A stretch of DNA of 64,000 nt from CAIXSC01 sp046349915 (GTDB lineage Bacteria; Planctomycetota; Planctomycetia; Pirellulales; Pirellulaceae), in the NCBI GenBank assembly GCA_046349915.1, contig JAXMBL010000003.1, positions 434,001 to 498,000 on the forward strand. Reading direction: 5' to 3'. Of this stretch, positions 51,991 through 60,600 are shown in pieces. Position 1 is the stretch's first letter; each line of letters begins with the position of its first letter. A program made the translations under genes and the position numbers. The notes under the pieces are model-generated. The model had not been told where the DNA came from. It did not search any database and saw only the letters and a list, made by a program, of their open reading frames with translations.

Positions 51991-52216
51991 TTCGCCCCTA
52001 TCCCGCAGGCGCTATGCCTGCCGGCATCGGTTCGATGAGGACACTCCAGCGTGGCAGCGTCGGCGAACGCTGGAGGCGCTGCGTCACGGAGCAAACGCTG
52101 GCGGGCTGACTTGTTTTCCGTGCTCGTAGGTCTTTGATATCCGCGAATTCCGCGTGTGACTGAAGCAGAGTGCGGAGCAGTGTGCCCGTCACTCGCGTGT
52201 ACAGCAGGTTCGCCTG
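51991..52216. repeat. Copy A of a ~170-bp diverged repeat (start of gene-poor region)
   Basis: TTCGCCCCTATCCCGCAGGC and the sequence after it, including GCATCGGTTCGATGAGGACA and CTCCAGCG...CGCTGGAGGCGCTGCG, GGGCTGACTTGTT and GTCACTCGCGTGTACAGCAG, recurs in diverged form at 54751-54922. In copy A about 55 extra bases separate the last two blocks. CTCCAGCGT/ACGCTGGAG forms an inverted pair inside. No gene is seen in 51834-52241. Confidence 0.8.
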
Positions 52217-52241
52217 GAATTTGGGATCGGCCTACGATAGT

Positions 52242-52523
52242 TCATTGAGCCAGTCCGTCGATACGCGGGCGAACGCAGGGAACATTGTTTCTAAGGCTCG
52301 TCGGTCCGCGACGAGCGAAATGGGGCAGAAGATCGACCTGATATTCCTGCTCGATCAGACCCTTTTGCACCGCCTTGCGACACCAGCCGACCATCGCTTC
52401 GGCGCGCCGCGGACTTCCGCCGCAAACCTCCGTGGCGACCTCGGCCTGAAACGCTCGTCGGTCCGCGCCTCTTAGCCGACGGCAAAACTGCTGGATGACA
52501 TCCTTGCTCTGATGAAGAAGTTC
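52242..52523 (-). pseudogene. Remnant of an ISAzo13-type DDE transposase (N-terminal part)
   Basis: An open stretch on the minus strand with no start codon of its own reads KDVIQQFCRRLRGADRRAFQ, then AEVATEVCGGSPRRAEAMVG, then WCRKAVQKGLIEQEYQVDLL. This agrees with the N-terminal helical region of ISAzo13 / Rhodopirellula-type transposases (an RRAFQAE core, then GGSPRxAE, then GWxRxxVxxGL). The DDE catalytic domain is missing, and a stop codon follows within about 25 codons. Recognised by memory of the motif, so the family call is tentative, but amino-acid pattern in this frame is clearly protein-like. Confidence 0.6.
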
Positions 52524-52664
52524 TCACCACCTCAGACACCTCCTTGTCGAGGAGCTCTCTTGGGCGTTCGCCATTCCCTGGCCAAGGTCGACTCTGGAGC
52601 TAAGTCTAGCCAGTCTTTTCGTCCAGTTGCTCAAGACAGTCTATGGTCGGCCCCGACCGCTGTC

Positions 52665-52736
52665 CCGACCACTGTTCCGACCACTGTTCCGACCACTGTT
52701 CCGACCACTGTTCCGACCACTGTTCCGACCACTGGC
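52665..52736. repeat. 12-bp tandem repeat CCGACCACTGTT, about six units
   Basis: Five perfect units and one ending in GGC. The array is bordered on each side by AGACAGTCTATG (near 52636 and 52767). In translation it would be a period-4 peptide, but no surrounding gene supports coding. Confidence 0.93.
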
Positions 52737-53235
52737 CCTGACCGCCCAAGGCCATCTCATTCCAGACAGTCTATGCGGGTTTGCCTATGAGGAATTCGAG
52801 GACGGTTCGTTTGGCGAGCGGCAACCTGCGCGGAATGTGCCGAATTTTCAGGCTGGACAGCTGTGCGTTTGCTCACGGGTATCGCAGATCGATTGTGGGA
52901 TTGCCGGTGGGCCGTCTCGCACGGACTACCTAGCCACTCGCCAGAATCTACTTTTCCCCTTTCGGCGCGCACCTCGTACGCAGTCGACGTTGAGTCACGT
53001 CGAACAACATCCACGTGAGTCCGCATCTCGCCACTCTCAGCCGCAAGGCTGGCCCCGGTTGTCTCATCGCTGGATTTCGGCCTGCCAGTGACAGTTCAAT
53101 TTGAATGCGCGGAATTGCGTTCGCTGAACCAACGGCTTTCCGTGCGTGGCCAAAGGGCTGTTCGCGTATCCGCAACTCACTCGCCAAACTCACCGAGAAA
53201 CTGCGAAACGCGCAGACGCCTCAACCACTGGCGAC
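52737..53235. other. Gene-free stretch between tandem array and transposase-like gene
   Basis: No frame in these 499 bp shows protein-like composition, a leader or a start with RBS. Isolated basic stretches on the minus strand could be more transposase debris, but I cannot align them to anything. Confidence 0.5.
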
Positions 53236-54468
53236 TCACAACCGCTGGAGGAAGTCTCGGCGCAACGCGTCGGATCTGCGAGTCAGCCGGTCGAAGCGAC
53301 GAGCGTTCCGCCGAAACGACTCAGCCCAACGCATTCGATCAAATCCCAGTCGTTCCAACTCCACGGGTAACTCCGCGGGGATCGACTCGCGCCACCTCCT
53401 CCAGTCACTCTCGGCCAATTCCGCCTCCCTGCTGCCCACGGTCGCGATCTTGAGACCGTGCGACCAACCACCCTCGCCTCCACCTCCACTATCACCTCCA
53501 CGCTCTCGGCCAACCTCCTCGGCGCTTGGCCTCATAACTTCCTGGTCACTGCCTTTCTGACACGCCTCCATCACGTCGCGATAGTCGTTCAACGTGATGC
53601 TCAGATAGCCCTCATTCGTCAGTCGGCGCCCTATGCTCGCCGCGTCGTAACCGTCCCCTTCCAGTCGCAACGGCGCCAAAAAATCCGCTCGCCGGCGAAT
53701 CTCCTCGCCCACCGCCCGCGGTTTTGCCACTTCCCCCCATCCAGACGATTCCCGCTCGAACGGCGTTCGCCACTCGCTCTCGCACTCGCCGCCGCTCGCT
53801 TCGTGCACCAAACCCGAATTCTCCGCGGCACGCTGATCCTCTAAACGGTCACGGTAAGAAGAGTATTCGGCGGTCTCTGGCGTCGCCGCCAACCCCGCTC
53901 GCACCGGATTTGTATGAGTGAACATCATGGATTGCGTGACTTCCTCGAGCGTCCAACATCTTTGGCACGAAAACCGCTCGCCGAAGAAATGCCCCGACAC
54001 GCCATCTTCGATGTTCGCCTCCCGAGCGATCGGCTCTTTCAACATGATCATGAACCAACTCAAGTCGCTCAGCCGCTTCCGCCACTCGGCCACTCGCTTT
54101 TTGTCCGCCAGCAACTTGTCGAGTCGTTTACGCGAGAGCGGTTCGTGCTTCAGATCGAGTCGTCGGCGGTTCAGTTGGCACCACCGCCGCACCACCTGTT
54201 CGTCGGTCCATTCAGTCGTGACATCGGGGCGAATTCGGAGCAACGAATGCAGGCTGTTGTCGATCAAGCCGTAGTCCAGTACTTCGACGGCGAAGACGCC
54301 AGCAAGATCCGCCAGCCGTTTCTGAATCCAGCGGCAACGATGCGACCGGTCGAGTCCGCTGACCGTATCCGTGCCGTGGACGTTCCCTCGCCGCACACAC
54401 TGACTTGCACAATGGTAGATGCCGACCTCTGTAGGGTCGACGAGCGCCTTACGGTTCGCTGAAGCCAT
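53236..54468 (-). CDS. REP-associated (Y1/HUH) transposase-like protein with altered HUH motif
   Basis: 410 residues from ATG 54468 (MASANRKALVDPTEVGIYHC); a longer frame to 54639 is not needed. It matches the large planctomycete transposase group of the Y1_Tnp fold: IYHCASQCVRRGNV, RWIQKRLADLAGVFAVEVLDYGLI, then SWFMIMLKEPIAREANIEDGVSGHFFGERFSCQ and FTHTNPVRAGLAATPE. In active members the strand after the DYxxx segment reads N-H-x-H (HUH). Here it is N71-S72-L73-H74, so the first metal-binding His is lost. The C-terminal part is Gly/Glu-rich and looks variable. Probably an immobile or reused copy. Short palindromic repeats surround it. Confidence 0.75.
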   Translation of the reverse strand: MASANRKALVDPTEVGIYHCASQCVRRGNVHGTDTVSGLDRSHRCRWIQKRLADLAGVFAVEVLDYGLIDNSLHSLLRIRPDVTTEWTDEQVVRRWCQLNRRRLDLKHEPLSRKRLDKLLADKKRVAEWRKRLSDLSWFMIMLKEPIAREANIEDGVSGHFFGERFSCQRCWTLEEVTQSMMFTHTNPVRAGLAATPETAEYSSYRDRLEDQRAAENSGLVHEASGGECESEWRTPFERESSGWGEVAKPRAVGEEIRRRADFLAPLRLEGDGYDAASIGRRLTNEGYLSITLNDYRDVMEACQKGSDQEVMRPSAEEVGRERGGDSGGGGEGGWSHGLKIATVGSREAELAESDWRRWRESIPAELPVELERLGFDRMRWAESFRRNARRFDRLTRRSDALRRDFLQRL

Positions 54469-54750
54469 ACCGTGGGCCTCCTTTCCAAAAAAGGTTGGTA
54501 GTCCCCACGAGTTGTCTGTCAGCTTATCGAAGCGGTGGTCCGCTCCAGCCCTCCTTAGGGCCGAACAATATTCTTCCCAGACGTCCCGCTCAAGACAATC
54601 GCAGCCGGACGAAAAAAAACTACCCGCAGAACCACTCACCCAGGTCGCCCCTGTCAGGACGCTCAGGCTTCACTTCCGAGCAGACCTTCGGTTGCGCGAA
54701 CGCTTGACGCTCGGCTGGACAGCGTAGCGACGGCGAACTCCTTGGGCGCC

Positions 54751-54922
54751 CGCCCCTATCCCGTGGGCGCCAGGCCTGCTGGCATCGGTTCGGTGAGGAC
54801 ACTCCAGCGCGACAGCGTCGGCGAACACTGGAGGCGCTGCGCCAGGGGGAGCAAACGCGGTTGGGCTGACTCGTTGTCCGAACTCGAAGGTCGTGGTCAC
54901 TCGCGTTTACAGCAGCTTCGCC
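54751..54922. repeat. Copy B of the ~170-bp diverged repeat
   Basis: CGCCCCTATCCCGTGGGCGC, GGCATCGGTTCGGTGAGGAC, ACACTGGAGGCGCTGCGCCA, GGGCTGACTCGTTGTCCG and GTCACTCGCGTTTACAGCAG align to copy A at 51991-52216 in the same orientation. The intervening 2.5 kb contains the transposase relic, tandem array and the Y1-type gene. No gene is seen in 54469-55097. Confidence 0.82.
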
Positions 54923-55010
54923 CTTGTTCGATAAGTTGGGGTTGCTGGGTAGTTTTTTGTCCGGTTGCCGGGAGAGGACTGAACGGAAAGCGACGCTGGA
55001 CGGAAAGAAT

Positions 55011-55070
55011 CGACGGACTGGAAGTCCGTCGTACGGGAGAGGGAATCGACGGACTGGAACTCCCTCGTAC
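55011..55070. repeat. Tandem pair of CGACGGACTGGAAGTCCGTCG hairpins
   Basis: Two neighbouring copies: 55011-55035 with arms ACGGACT/AGTCCGT around GGA, and a less perfect copy at 55048-55070 (GGACTGGAACTCCCTCGTAC). Both are preceded by GAAT and followed by GTAC. Located just 3' of the next minus-strand gene. Confidence 0.82.
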
Positions 55071-55097
55071 ATTGCTTGCTGCCAACAGTTTCCCTGC

Positions 55098-55730
55098 TTA
55101 CTTCAAGCGCCCGGCGAGTTCGGCGAGTATTTGCTGTTCGAGCGACGCGTCACGACCGATGCAGATCCAGCCCAAGGTCTGGGGACCGGTTTGAATGGGG
55201 GTTTCGCCGCGAACGAGCGAGCCATCGTAGCGTTGAGTGGGGCTCGACGCCGTGGAACGTTCCGGCTGGCTGACGTCTTCCAACTCTTTCAACACTTGGA
55301 TCTCGACGAAGTAGCCGCCCTCGCGAGGGATGACTCGAGCGGTGGCGCGACGGCGGATCGATTGCAGGGTTGACTCCAGGCGTTCAAAACCCGGCGTGCT
55401 ATCTCGTCGCCATGGTTCCAGCAGCGTGGCGCCGATGGCGGGATGCGTGTCAATTCGCCCCTCCGTGAGCACCCCCCCGGTCTCTTGCACCCGCTGTTCG
55501 CGGGCAATGCGGAAGTAGTCGTCGAGTTCATCGACCAATTGGTTCCAGAGTATCTCCCGATCGGCGATCGGGACGAACATCGGATTGGGGATGGCTTGGC
55601 TTTGCGGGACGGTCACCTGGCGCGGGCCGAGCCAAGGAGCAAGGATCACTCCACAGCCACTCGATGTCACTGCGCACGCCGCCAAGGCCAGCGTGAGTAG
55701 GCAGCGTAAGTTGATCGAGTTTGGACGCAT
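55098..55730 (-). CDS. Lipoprotein of unknown function
   Basis: 210 residues from ATG 55730 (MRPNSINLRCLLTLALAACAVTSSGCGV). The signal ends in a lipobox SSGC, so it should be lipid-anchored. The mature region includes IADREILWNQLVDELDDYFRIAREQRV, EGRIDTHPAIGATLLEPWRRDSTPGFERLESTLQSIRRRATARV and REGGYFVEIQVLKELEDV. I have seen this layout in hypothetical planctomycete lipoproteins, but no function is known. The frame extended to 55838 has no coding character. Confidence 0.75.
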   Translation of the reverse strand: MRPNSINLRCLLTLALAACAVTSSGCGVILAPWLGPRQVTVPQSQAIPNPMFVPIADREILWNQLVDELDDYFRIAREQRVQETGGVLTEGRIDTHPAIGATLLEPWRRDSTPGFERLESTLQSIRRRATARVIPREGGYFVEIQVLKELEDVSQPERSTASSPTQRYDGSLVRGETPIQTGPQTLGWICIGRDASLEQQILAELAGRLK

Positions 55731-55870
55731 GGCCGGAGTGTGGCGACGCCGGGGACTTGGGACAAGATCAGTTTGTGGAGTCCGTCGCTGGGGAACATGA
55801 GCATCGCACCTGGCCCTCCTTCCGTCACCCTTGTCCAAGAATTCCAGACAGTCTGGGGCTGGAGGAGAAG

Positions 55871-56269
55871 GTACGACGGACGTCCGATCCGTCGATCGTA
55901 GCTGTCAAGTAGAGACTTGGCGAGAATGTGTTAGTTGGGTGGATTAGCTTGAGATGTTCGCGATTTGTTAATTGAGGCAGGAGGGGTGCGTTGCGGTCTA
56001 TGGGTGTTTTTGGGTGCATGATGGTTTACGGTGGCTTGAGAGGCATGGGGTGAATGGGGCGTCTGGGGTTCTGTGGACGAGCTGTAGAGCTGTAGAGTGG
56101 ACCCAAATTGACTGCTTTCGGAGAGACTTCCAGCCAACTATCCAATCTTCTGGGAACTTCTGGAGGTGCTGGTGCGTCTGAAGACTAGTGCGTGGTCACA
56201 TCACGAAACGGTGTAGGACGGACTTCGTGTCCGTCGCTCCTTTTGTACGACCGACTTCCAGTCCGTCGG
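55871..56269. repeat. Three more GACGGAC hairpins in a 651-bp gene-free gap
   Basis: GTACGACGGACGTCCGATCC (55871 on), GTAGGACGGACTTCGTGTCC (56213 on) and GTACGACCGACTTCCAGTCC (56245 on) belong to the same palindromic family as 55011-55070; the last two lie in the opposite orientation. A perfect odd palindrome CCAGACAGTCTGG is at about 55847-55859. The gap 55731-56381 has no other feature I can support; the end of it must hold the promoter of the vWA gene. Confidence 0.65.
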
Positions 56270-56381
56270 TCCGTGCAGTGAGTGACGGGCCTGGAGGTTG
56301 GGGTTCCCAAGGGGTTCCCCACGTTCTTGACGACAACCAGTCGCTGGGGACGTTCGCGTGAATTGCGTAAGGAGAAGGTCG

Positions 56382-58679
56382 ATGCAAAGGCAGTCAAGAA
56401 TTTCCCGAGTCGTCGCCGTGGGCATGTGCGCCAGCGGATGGCTGTTATTGCTGTTCGGCTTGCTGCCGATGGAAGGACGGGGACAGGGGTTTTTGGTGTC
56501 GGAGTCGCAAGAGTTGGCGTTTGGCATGCCGCGACCGCCGATCGGCATTCCGCCTTTTCCCATGCCGCCTCACCCCATTCCGCCTCGTCCAACACCTCCG
56601 CCTCCGCCCTCGCTGACATACAAGGTCAAGCAACTGTCGGTGAATGGTTCGATCAACGAACAAGTCGCTCGATTGCAGATCACTCAGTCCTTTGTGAACA
56701 CGGGAAGCGTGCCGATCGAGGCGAGTTTCGTGTTTCCGTTGCCGCACGAGGGGGCCGTTGATCAATTAACCCTCCTGGTCGATGGGAAGGAGTACAGCGG
56801 CAAGTTGCTGGATGCCGCGGAGGCTCGGCGGATCTACGAATCCTATGTGCGTCGTAATCGCGATCCGGCTTTGCTGGAATGGATGGGGCTGGGAATGTTC
56901 AAGACGAGTGTCTTTCCCATTCCGCCCGGCGCGGAGCGGACCGTGACGCTGCGATTCACTCAGGTTTGTCGGCAAAACGCGGGCGTGACCGAGTTGCTTT
57001 TTCCTTGGAGCGCGGCCAAGTACACGACTCAACCGATCGAAAAACTGTCGGCGCGGATCAGTCTCGAAACGCGTGTTCCGCTGAAGAACATTTACAGTCC
57101 TTCGCATCCTGTGAACATCGAGCGACCGGACGACCGACATGCGGTGGTCTCCTTCTCGGCCGCGAATGACGTGCCTCGTAGCGACTTTCAATTGCTCTTT
57201 GATGTGGGGCGAGAGGCCGTGGGGGCGAGTGTCTTGAGTTACCGACCGCGGGGGGACGACGACGGGTTCTTCCTGATGCTGGTCACGCCCGAGGTCAAGT
57301 CGGTGATGGCCGAACAACTGCGGAAAAACGTCGTGTTCGTTGTGGACCGGTCGGGGAGCATGAGTGGGCCGAAGATTGAGCAGGCGAAAGCGGCGCTCAA
57401 GTTCGTGTTGAACAATCTGCGCGAGGGTGATCTCTTCAACGTCGTGGCCTACGACACGGAAGTCGAGAGTTTTCGTCCCGAGCTGCAGCGATTCCAAGAC
57501 GACACTCGTAAAGCGGCGCTGGGTTTCGTCGAGTCGATTCATGCGGGCGGCAGCACGAACATCGACGGCGCGCTCCGCGTGGCATTCAGCCAATTGGTCG
57601 ATCGTTCTCGCCCCAATTACCTGTTGTTCCTGACGGACGGTCTACCGACGGCGGGCGAGACTCAGGAAGCGAAAATCGTCCAGCGGGCCGCCGAGGCGAA
57701 CCAAGTAAGGGCTCGCCTTTTCACCTTCGGCGTCGGCTACGACGTCAACAGTCGCTTGCTCGACAAGCTGGCTCGAGGAGGTTACGGTCAAAGCGAGTAT
57801 GTGCGACCGAACGAGGATATCGAGACGCATGTCGGCCGGTTGTATGGCCGCATTGGCGCGCCCACGCTGACCGACGTGAAGCTCGAAGTCGTAATGCCTG
57901 GCGCTGCCGTCGAGCAGGGACCGGTGGTGAATCGAGTCTATCCCAAGCAGATTTACGATCTATTCGCCGGCGATCAGTTGGTGTTGGTGGGAAGGTATCG
58001 CTCGGCGGGTGAAGGAAAGCTGCGCATCACGGGGCTAGTGGGTGAGGAGAAACGCGAGTTCGAGTTTCCCGCGTCCCTGGTGGCGCGATCACCCGAAGGG
58101 GCGCCTGCCTTCATCGAAAAACTCTGGGCGGTGCGCCGCGTAGGCGAGATCATCGATCAGATTGATCTGAACGGCTCGAATCAAGAATTGATTGACGAAC
58201 TGGTGGCGTTGAGCAAACGCCACGGCATTTTGACTCCCTACACCTCGTTCCTGGCCGACGATCAACCTCAAGCTCGCGATGTCGCGGGTGCTCGACGAGA
58301 AGCGTCGGAGCGGTTGCGGGCGTTGAGCAACGAGTCGGGCGTGAGCGGTTTCGCTCAACGCTCCAACAAGGCTCAACTGCAAGGCGCACTAACGGCGCCC
58401 GCGGCGGGCGGCGGTCAGTTCGCGGCGGCGGACGAGGATCGCGTGGTGACGGTGCGAACGGTGCAGAATGTCGGTCGAAAGACTTTCTACTGGCGCGGCG
58501 ATCGCTGGGTCGATTCGGCCGCTAGCGATACTCAAGTCGAGAAGGCTCGCAAGGTCGAGCGTTTCAGCGACGAGTACTTTGAGTTGGCTCGACGCCTGGG
58601 GCGCTCGGTCAGCCCCTATCTGGCGATGGAGGGGCGGATTGTATTGTTGATCGAGAACGAAGCGATTCAGTTGGAGTGA
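56382..58679 (+). CDS. VIT and von Willebrand factor A domain protein
   Basis: 765 residues from ATG 56382, with AAGGAG at good spacing upstream. A signal peptide (hydrophobic about 10-30) precedes a Pro-rich segment (about 50-75). The VIT domain follows (LTYKVKQLSVNGSINEQVARLQITQSFVNTGSVPIEASFVFPLP...). The vWA domain has an intact MIDAS: DRSGS at 322-326, a later GGSTNIDGAL and LTDGLPTAGE. This is the layout of inter-alpha-trypsin inhibitor heavy-chain-like and MARTX/Chl-like bacterial surface proteins. The C-terminal third is helical and ends with a well-formed SPYLAMEGRIVLLIENEAIQLE. Likely a periplasmic or surface adhesion or assembly factor. Confidence 0.9.
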   Translation: MQRQSRISRVVAVGMCASGWLLLLFGLLPMEGRGQGFLVSESQELAFGMPRPPIGIPPFPMPPHPIPPRPTPPPPPSLTYKVKQLSVNGSINEQVARLQITQSFVNTGSVPIEASFVFPLPHEGAVDQLTLLVDGKEYSGKLLDAAEARRIYESYVRRNRDPALLEWMGLGMFKTSVFPIPPGAERTVTLRFTQVCRQNAGVTELLFPWSAAKYTTQPIEKLSARISLETRVPLKNIYSPSHPVNIERPDDRHAVVSFSAANDVPRSDFQLLFDVGREAVGASVLSYRPRGDDDGFFLMLVTPEVKSVMAEQLRKNVVFVVDRSGSMSGPKIEQAKAALKFVLNNLREGDLFNVVAYDTEVESFRPELQRFQDDTRKAALGFVESIHAGGSTNIDGALRVAFSQLVDRSRPNYLLFLTDGLPTAGETQEAKIVQRAAEANQVRARLFTFGVGYDVNSRLLDKLARGGYGQSEYVRPNEDIETHVGRLYGRIGAPTLTDVKLEVVMPGAAVEQGPVVNRVYPKQIYDLFAGDQLVLVGRYRSAGEGKLRITGLVGEEKREFEFPASLVARSPEGAPAFIEKLWAVRRVGEIIDQIDLNGSNQELIDELVALSKRHGILTPYTSFLADDQPQARDVAGARREASERLRALSNESGVSGFAQRSNKAQLQGALTAPAAGGGQFAAADEDRVVTVRTVQNVGRKTFYWRGDRWVDSAASDTQVEKARKVERFSDEYFELARRLGRSVSPYLAMEGRIVLLIENEAIQLE

Positions 58680-59071
58680 AACGGAGGTGGTGGGGCGTTG
58701 GGAGTGATGGGCGTGGCATAGGCGGGGATCGCCGAGCTTGCGGGAAAGCGATCCAGGAAGATGGCGCTGACGATCATGAGAAAGCCAAAGAAGTCGACCG
58801 CCACATCCACAAACCCGATGATCTGCATCATGCGGACGAATTCCATGCCACTCTGTCCTTGGTTGGCGAAAAGGTAGATGCGAAGCCCCATCAGTAGGAC
58901 GTTGGAAATCAACAACAGGCCTGACCCTATCAACGTAAACCAGGCAGGCCGAGGGTGGCGCGACAGGTTGACAAGCGCCAATCCCATGGCGATCACGTAG
59001 ATCAGTAGGGATGGAAACGCGAACAGTCCTTGTTGAATCGCCTGGGAGAGGATTCCCGCGGAGTTATTCAT
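58667..59071 (-). CDS. Small membrane protein, unknown function
   Basis: 134 residues. Three or four hydrophobic segments (about 15-35, 44-66, 82-106), Pro-rich C-terminus (TPITPNAPPPPFHSN). Its last codons overlap the 3' end of the vWA gene by 13 bp on the opposite strand. No family recognised. Confidence 0.72.
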   Translation of the reverse strand: MNNSAGILSQAIQQGLFAFPSLLIYVIAMGLALVNLSRHPRPAWFTLIGSGLLLISNVLLMGLRIYLFANQGQSGMEFVRMMQIIGFVDVAVDFFGFLMIVSAIFLDRFPASSAIPAYATPITPNAPPPPFHSN

Positions 59072-59213
59072 GAGAATATGGCCTGTCGACTAGAGCAGAA
59101 AGAACACACTCAACGCCCAATTGTCTTGCTCGCGATGCGGCCCGCTTTTGATGCTTGCTCGTGAAGCAGCCCGCTTGCCATCTCCGAGCAACAACTCATG
59201 CGGGAGAGGCAGA

Positions 59214-60446
59214 TCACACTTCGGGAATCCCGTCCGATTTGGCGATGACCACGATGCCGTTGTCGCTAATCGTGAATCCACGAGCTCGATCTTGTTCGAT
59301 GTCAAACCCAATGCGAGTATTGGGAGGGATCGCGACTCCTTTGTCAATGATCGCTCGCCGTACTTGAGCATACCGGCCGATATCGACTCCTTCGAACAGG
59401 ATCGAATCCTCGACGTGCGCGAAACTATTCACGCGGCAACGTGGTCCCAGCAGGCTGCGGACGACCGTGCCGCCCGAGATGATGCTCCCTTGGCACACGA
59501 CGCTGTCGAGCGCATGCCCCACTCGATCACGATTGCCGACGCTGCCGAAAACAAACTTGGGCGGCGGCAAATTGGGTTGGAACGAGCGAATCGGCCAGTG
59601 CTCGTCGTACATGTTCAATTGAGGATCGATCGACACGAGGTCCATGTTCGCTTCGTAGTAGGCGTCGAGTGTGCCGACGTCGCGCCAGTAAGCATCCATC
59701 TTGCGATTCTCGTCGCGAAAAGGAAACGCGAAGACTCGATGCGAGTGAATGATCGAAGGGATGATGTTCTTGCCGAAATCGTGCTGGCTGTCGGGACGAT
59801 TGGCGTCTTGCAGCAATTGTTCGAACAAGAATCGCGCCGTGAAGACGTAGATCCCCATGGACGCGAGGCAATGTTCATCGTCGCCGGGAATGGAACGCGG
59901 CTGCTTGGGCTTTTCATCGAAGCCCACGATTCGATTTTCCGTATCGACCTGCATGACGCCGAACTGAGTGCCTTCTTGCAGGGGCACTCGCAATGCTCCC
60001 ACGGTCAGGTCGGCATTGTTGCGTTTGTGGAAGTCGACCATTGTCCGGTAGTTCATCTTATAGATGTGGTCGCCAGCCAGAATCACCACATATTCGGGAC
60101 GTTCCTTCTCCAGCGTATAGATGTTCTGGTAGACGGCGTCCGCCGTTCCTTGATACCAGCTTTCGTCGAGCCGTTGCTGAGGCGGCATCACATCAATGAA
60201 CTCGCCCAAGTCGCGGACGAAATAGTGACGCCAACCGACGTTAATGTGTCGATCCAGGCTGGTGGCTTTATATTGCGTGAGCAGCACGATCTTGCGGAAC
60301 CCGCTATTCAAGCAATTCGACAACGCGAAGTCGATAATGCGGTAGAGGCCGCCGAAAGGGACGGCTGGTTTCGCACGATCGCGAGTGAGTGGTTCCAAGC
60401 GGGAGCCGCGTCCTCCAGCCAGGACCACGGTTAAGACGTCATTCAT
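59214..60446 (-). CDS. glgC: Glucose-1-phosphate adenylyltransferase
   Basis: 410 residues. Nucleotidyltransferase signature VLAGGRGSRLEPLTRDRAKPAVPFGGLYRIIDFALSN at the N-terminus, then YQGTADAVYQNIYTLE, VVILAGDHIYKMNY, and YWRDVGTLDAYYEAN for glucose-1-phosphate. C-terminal left-handed beta-helix with VRRAIIDKGVAIPPNTRIGFD. It makes ADP-glucose, the first step of glycogen synthesis, and is allosterically controlled in most bacteria. It stands alone; no glgA or glgB is in the window. Confidence 0.96.
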   Translation of the reverse strand: MNDVLTVVLAGGRGSRLEPLTRDRAKPAVPFGGLYRIIDFALSNCLNSGFRKIVLLTQYKATSLDRHINVGWRHYFVRDLGEFIDVMPPQQRLDESWYQGTADAVYQNIYTLEKERPEYVVILAGDHIYKMNYRTMVDFHKRNNADLTVGALRVPLQEGTQFGVMQVDTENRIVGFDEKPKQPRSIPGDDEHCLASMGIYVFTARFLFEQLLQDANRPDSQHDFGKNIIPSIIHSHRVFAFPFRDENRKMDAYWRDVGTLDAYYEANMDLVSIDPQLNMYDEHWPIRSFQPNLPPPKFVFGSVGNRDRVGHALDSVVCQGSIISGGTVVRSLLGPRCRVNSFAHVEDSILFEGVDIGRYAQVRRAIIDKGVAIPPNTRIGFDIEQDRARGFTISDNGIVVIAKSDGIPEV

Positions 60447-60600
60447 GGTGTTGCTCCTCGCGACATGGTGTCAGCCCCTCAGGCTTCCCGCACCTAAGGG
60501 CTTGCGCCCATTCTATCGCTTCTCGGCCTCACCGCGCAGCGGGCGTTCCCTGAATGCTTCGCCAGGGAATTCTCGATGGCTTTCGCGAAGTCTGCCCGCC

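Noticed and set aside
52665..52736. Possible CRISPR array
   Set aside because: Units are 12 bp and directly adjacent, with no spacers and no cas genes in the window.
52627..53091. Plus-strand frame coding a period-4 peptide through the tandem array
   Set aside because: The repeat peptide is caused by the 12-bp DNA array; no RBS, leader or sensible sequence lies outside it.
59121..60434. Open frame of 437 codons on the plus strand opposite glgC
   Set aside because: The glgC reading is unmistakable, and this frame is its complement.
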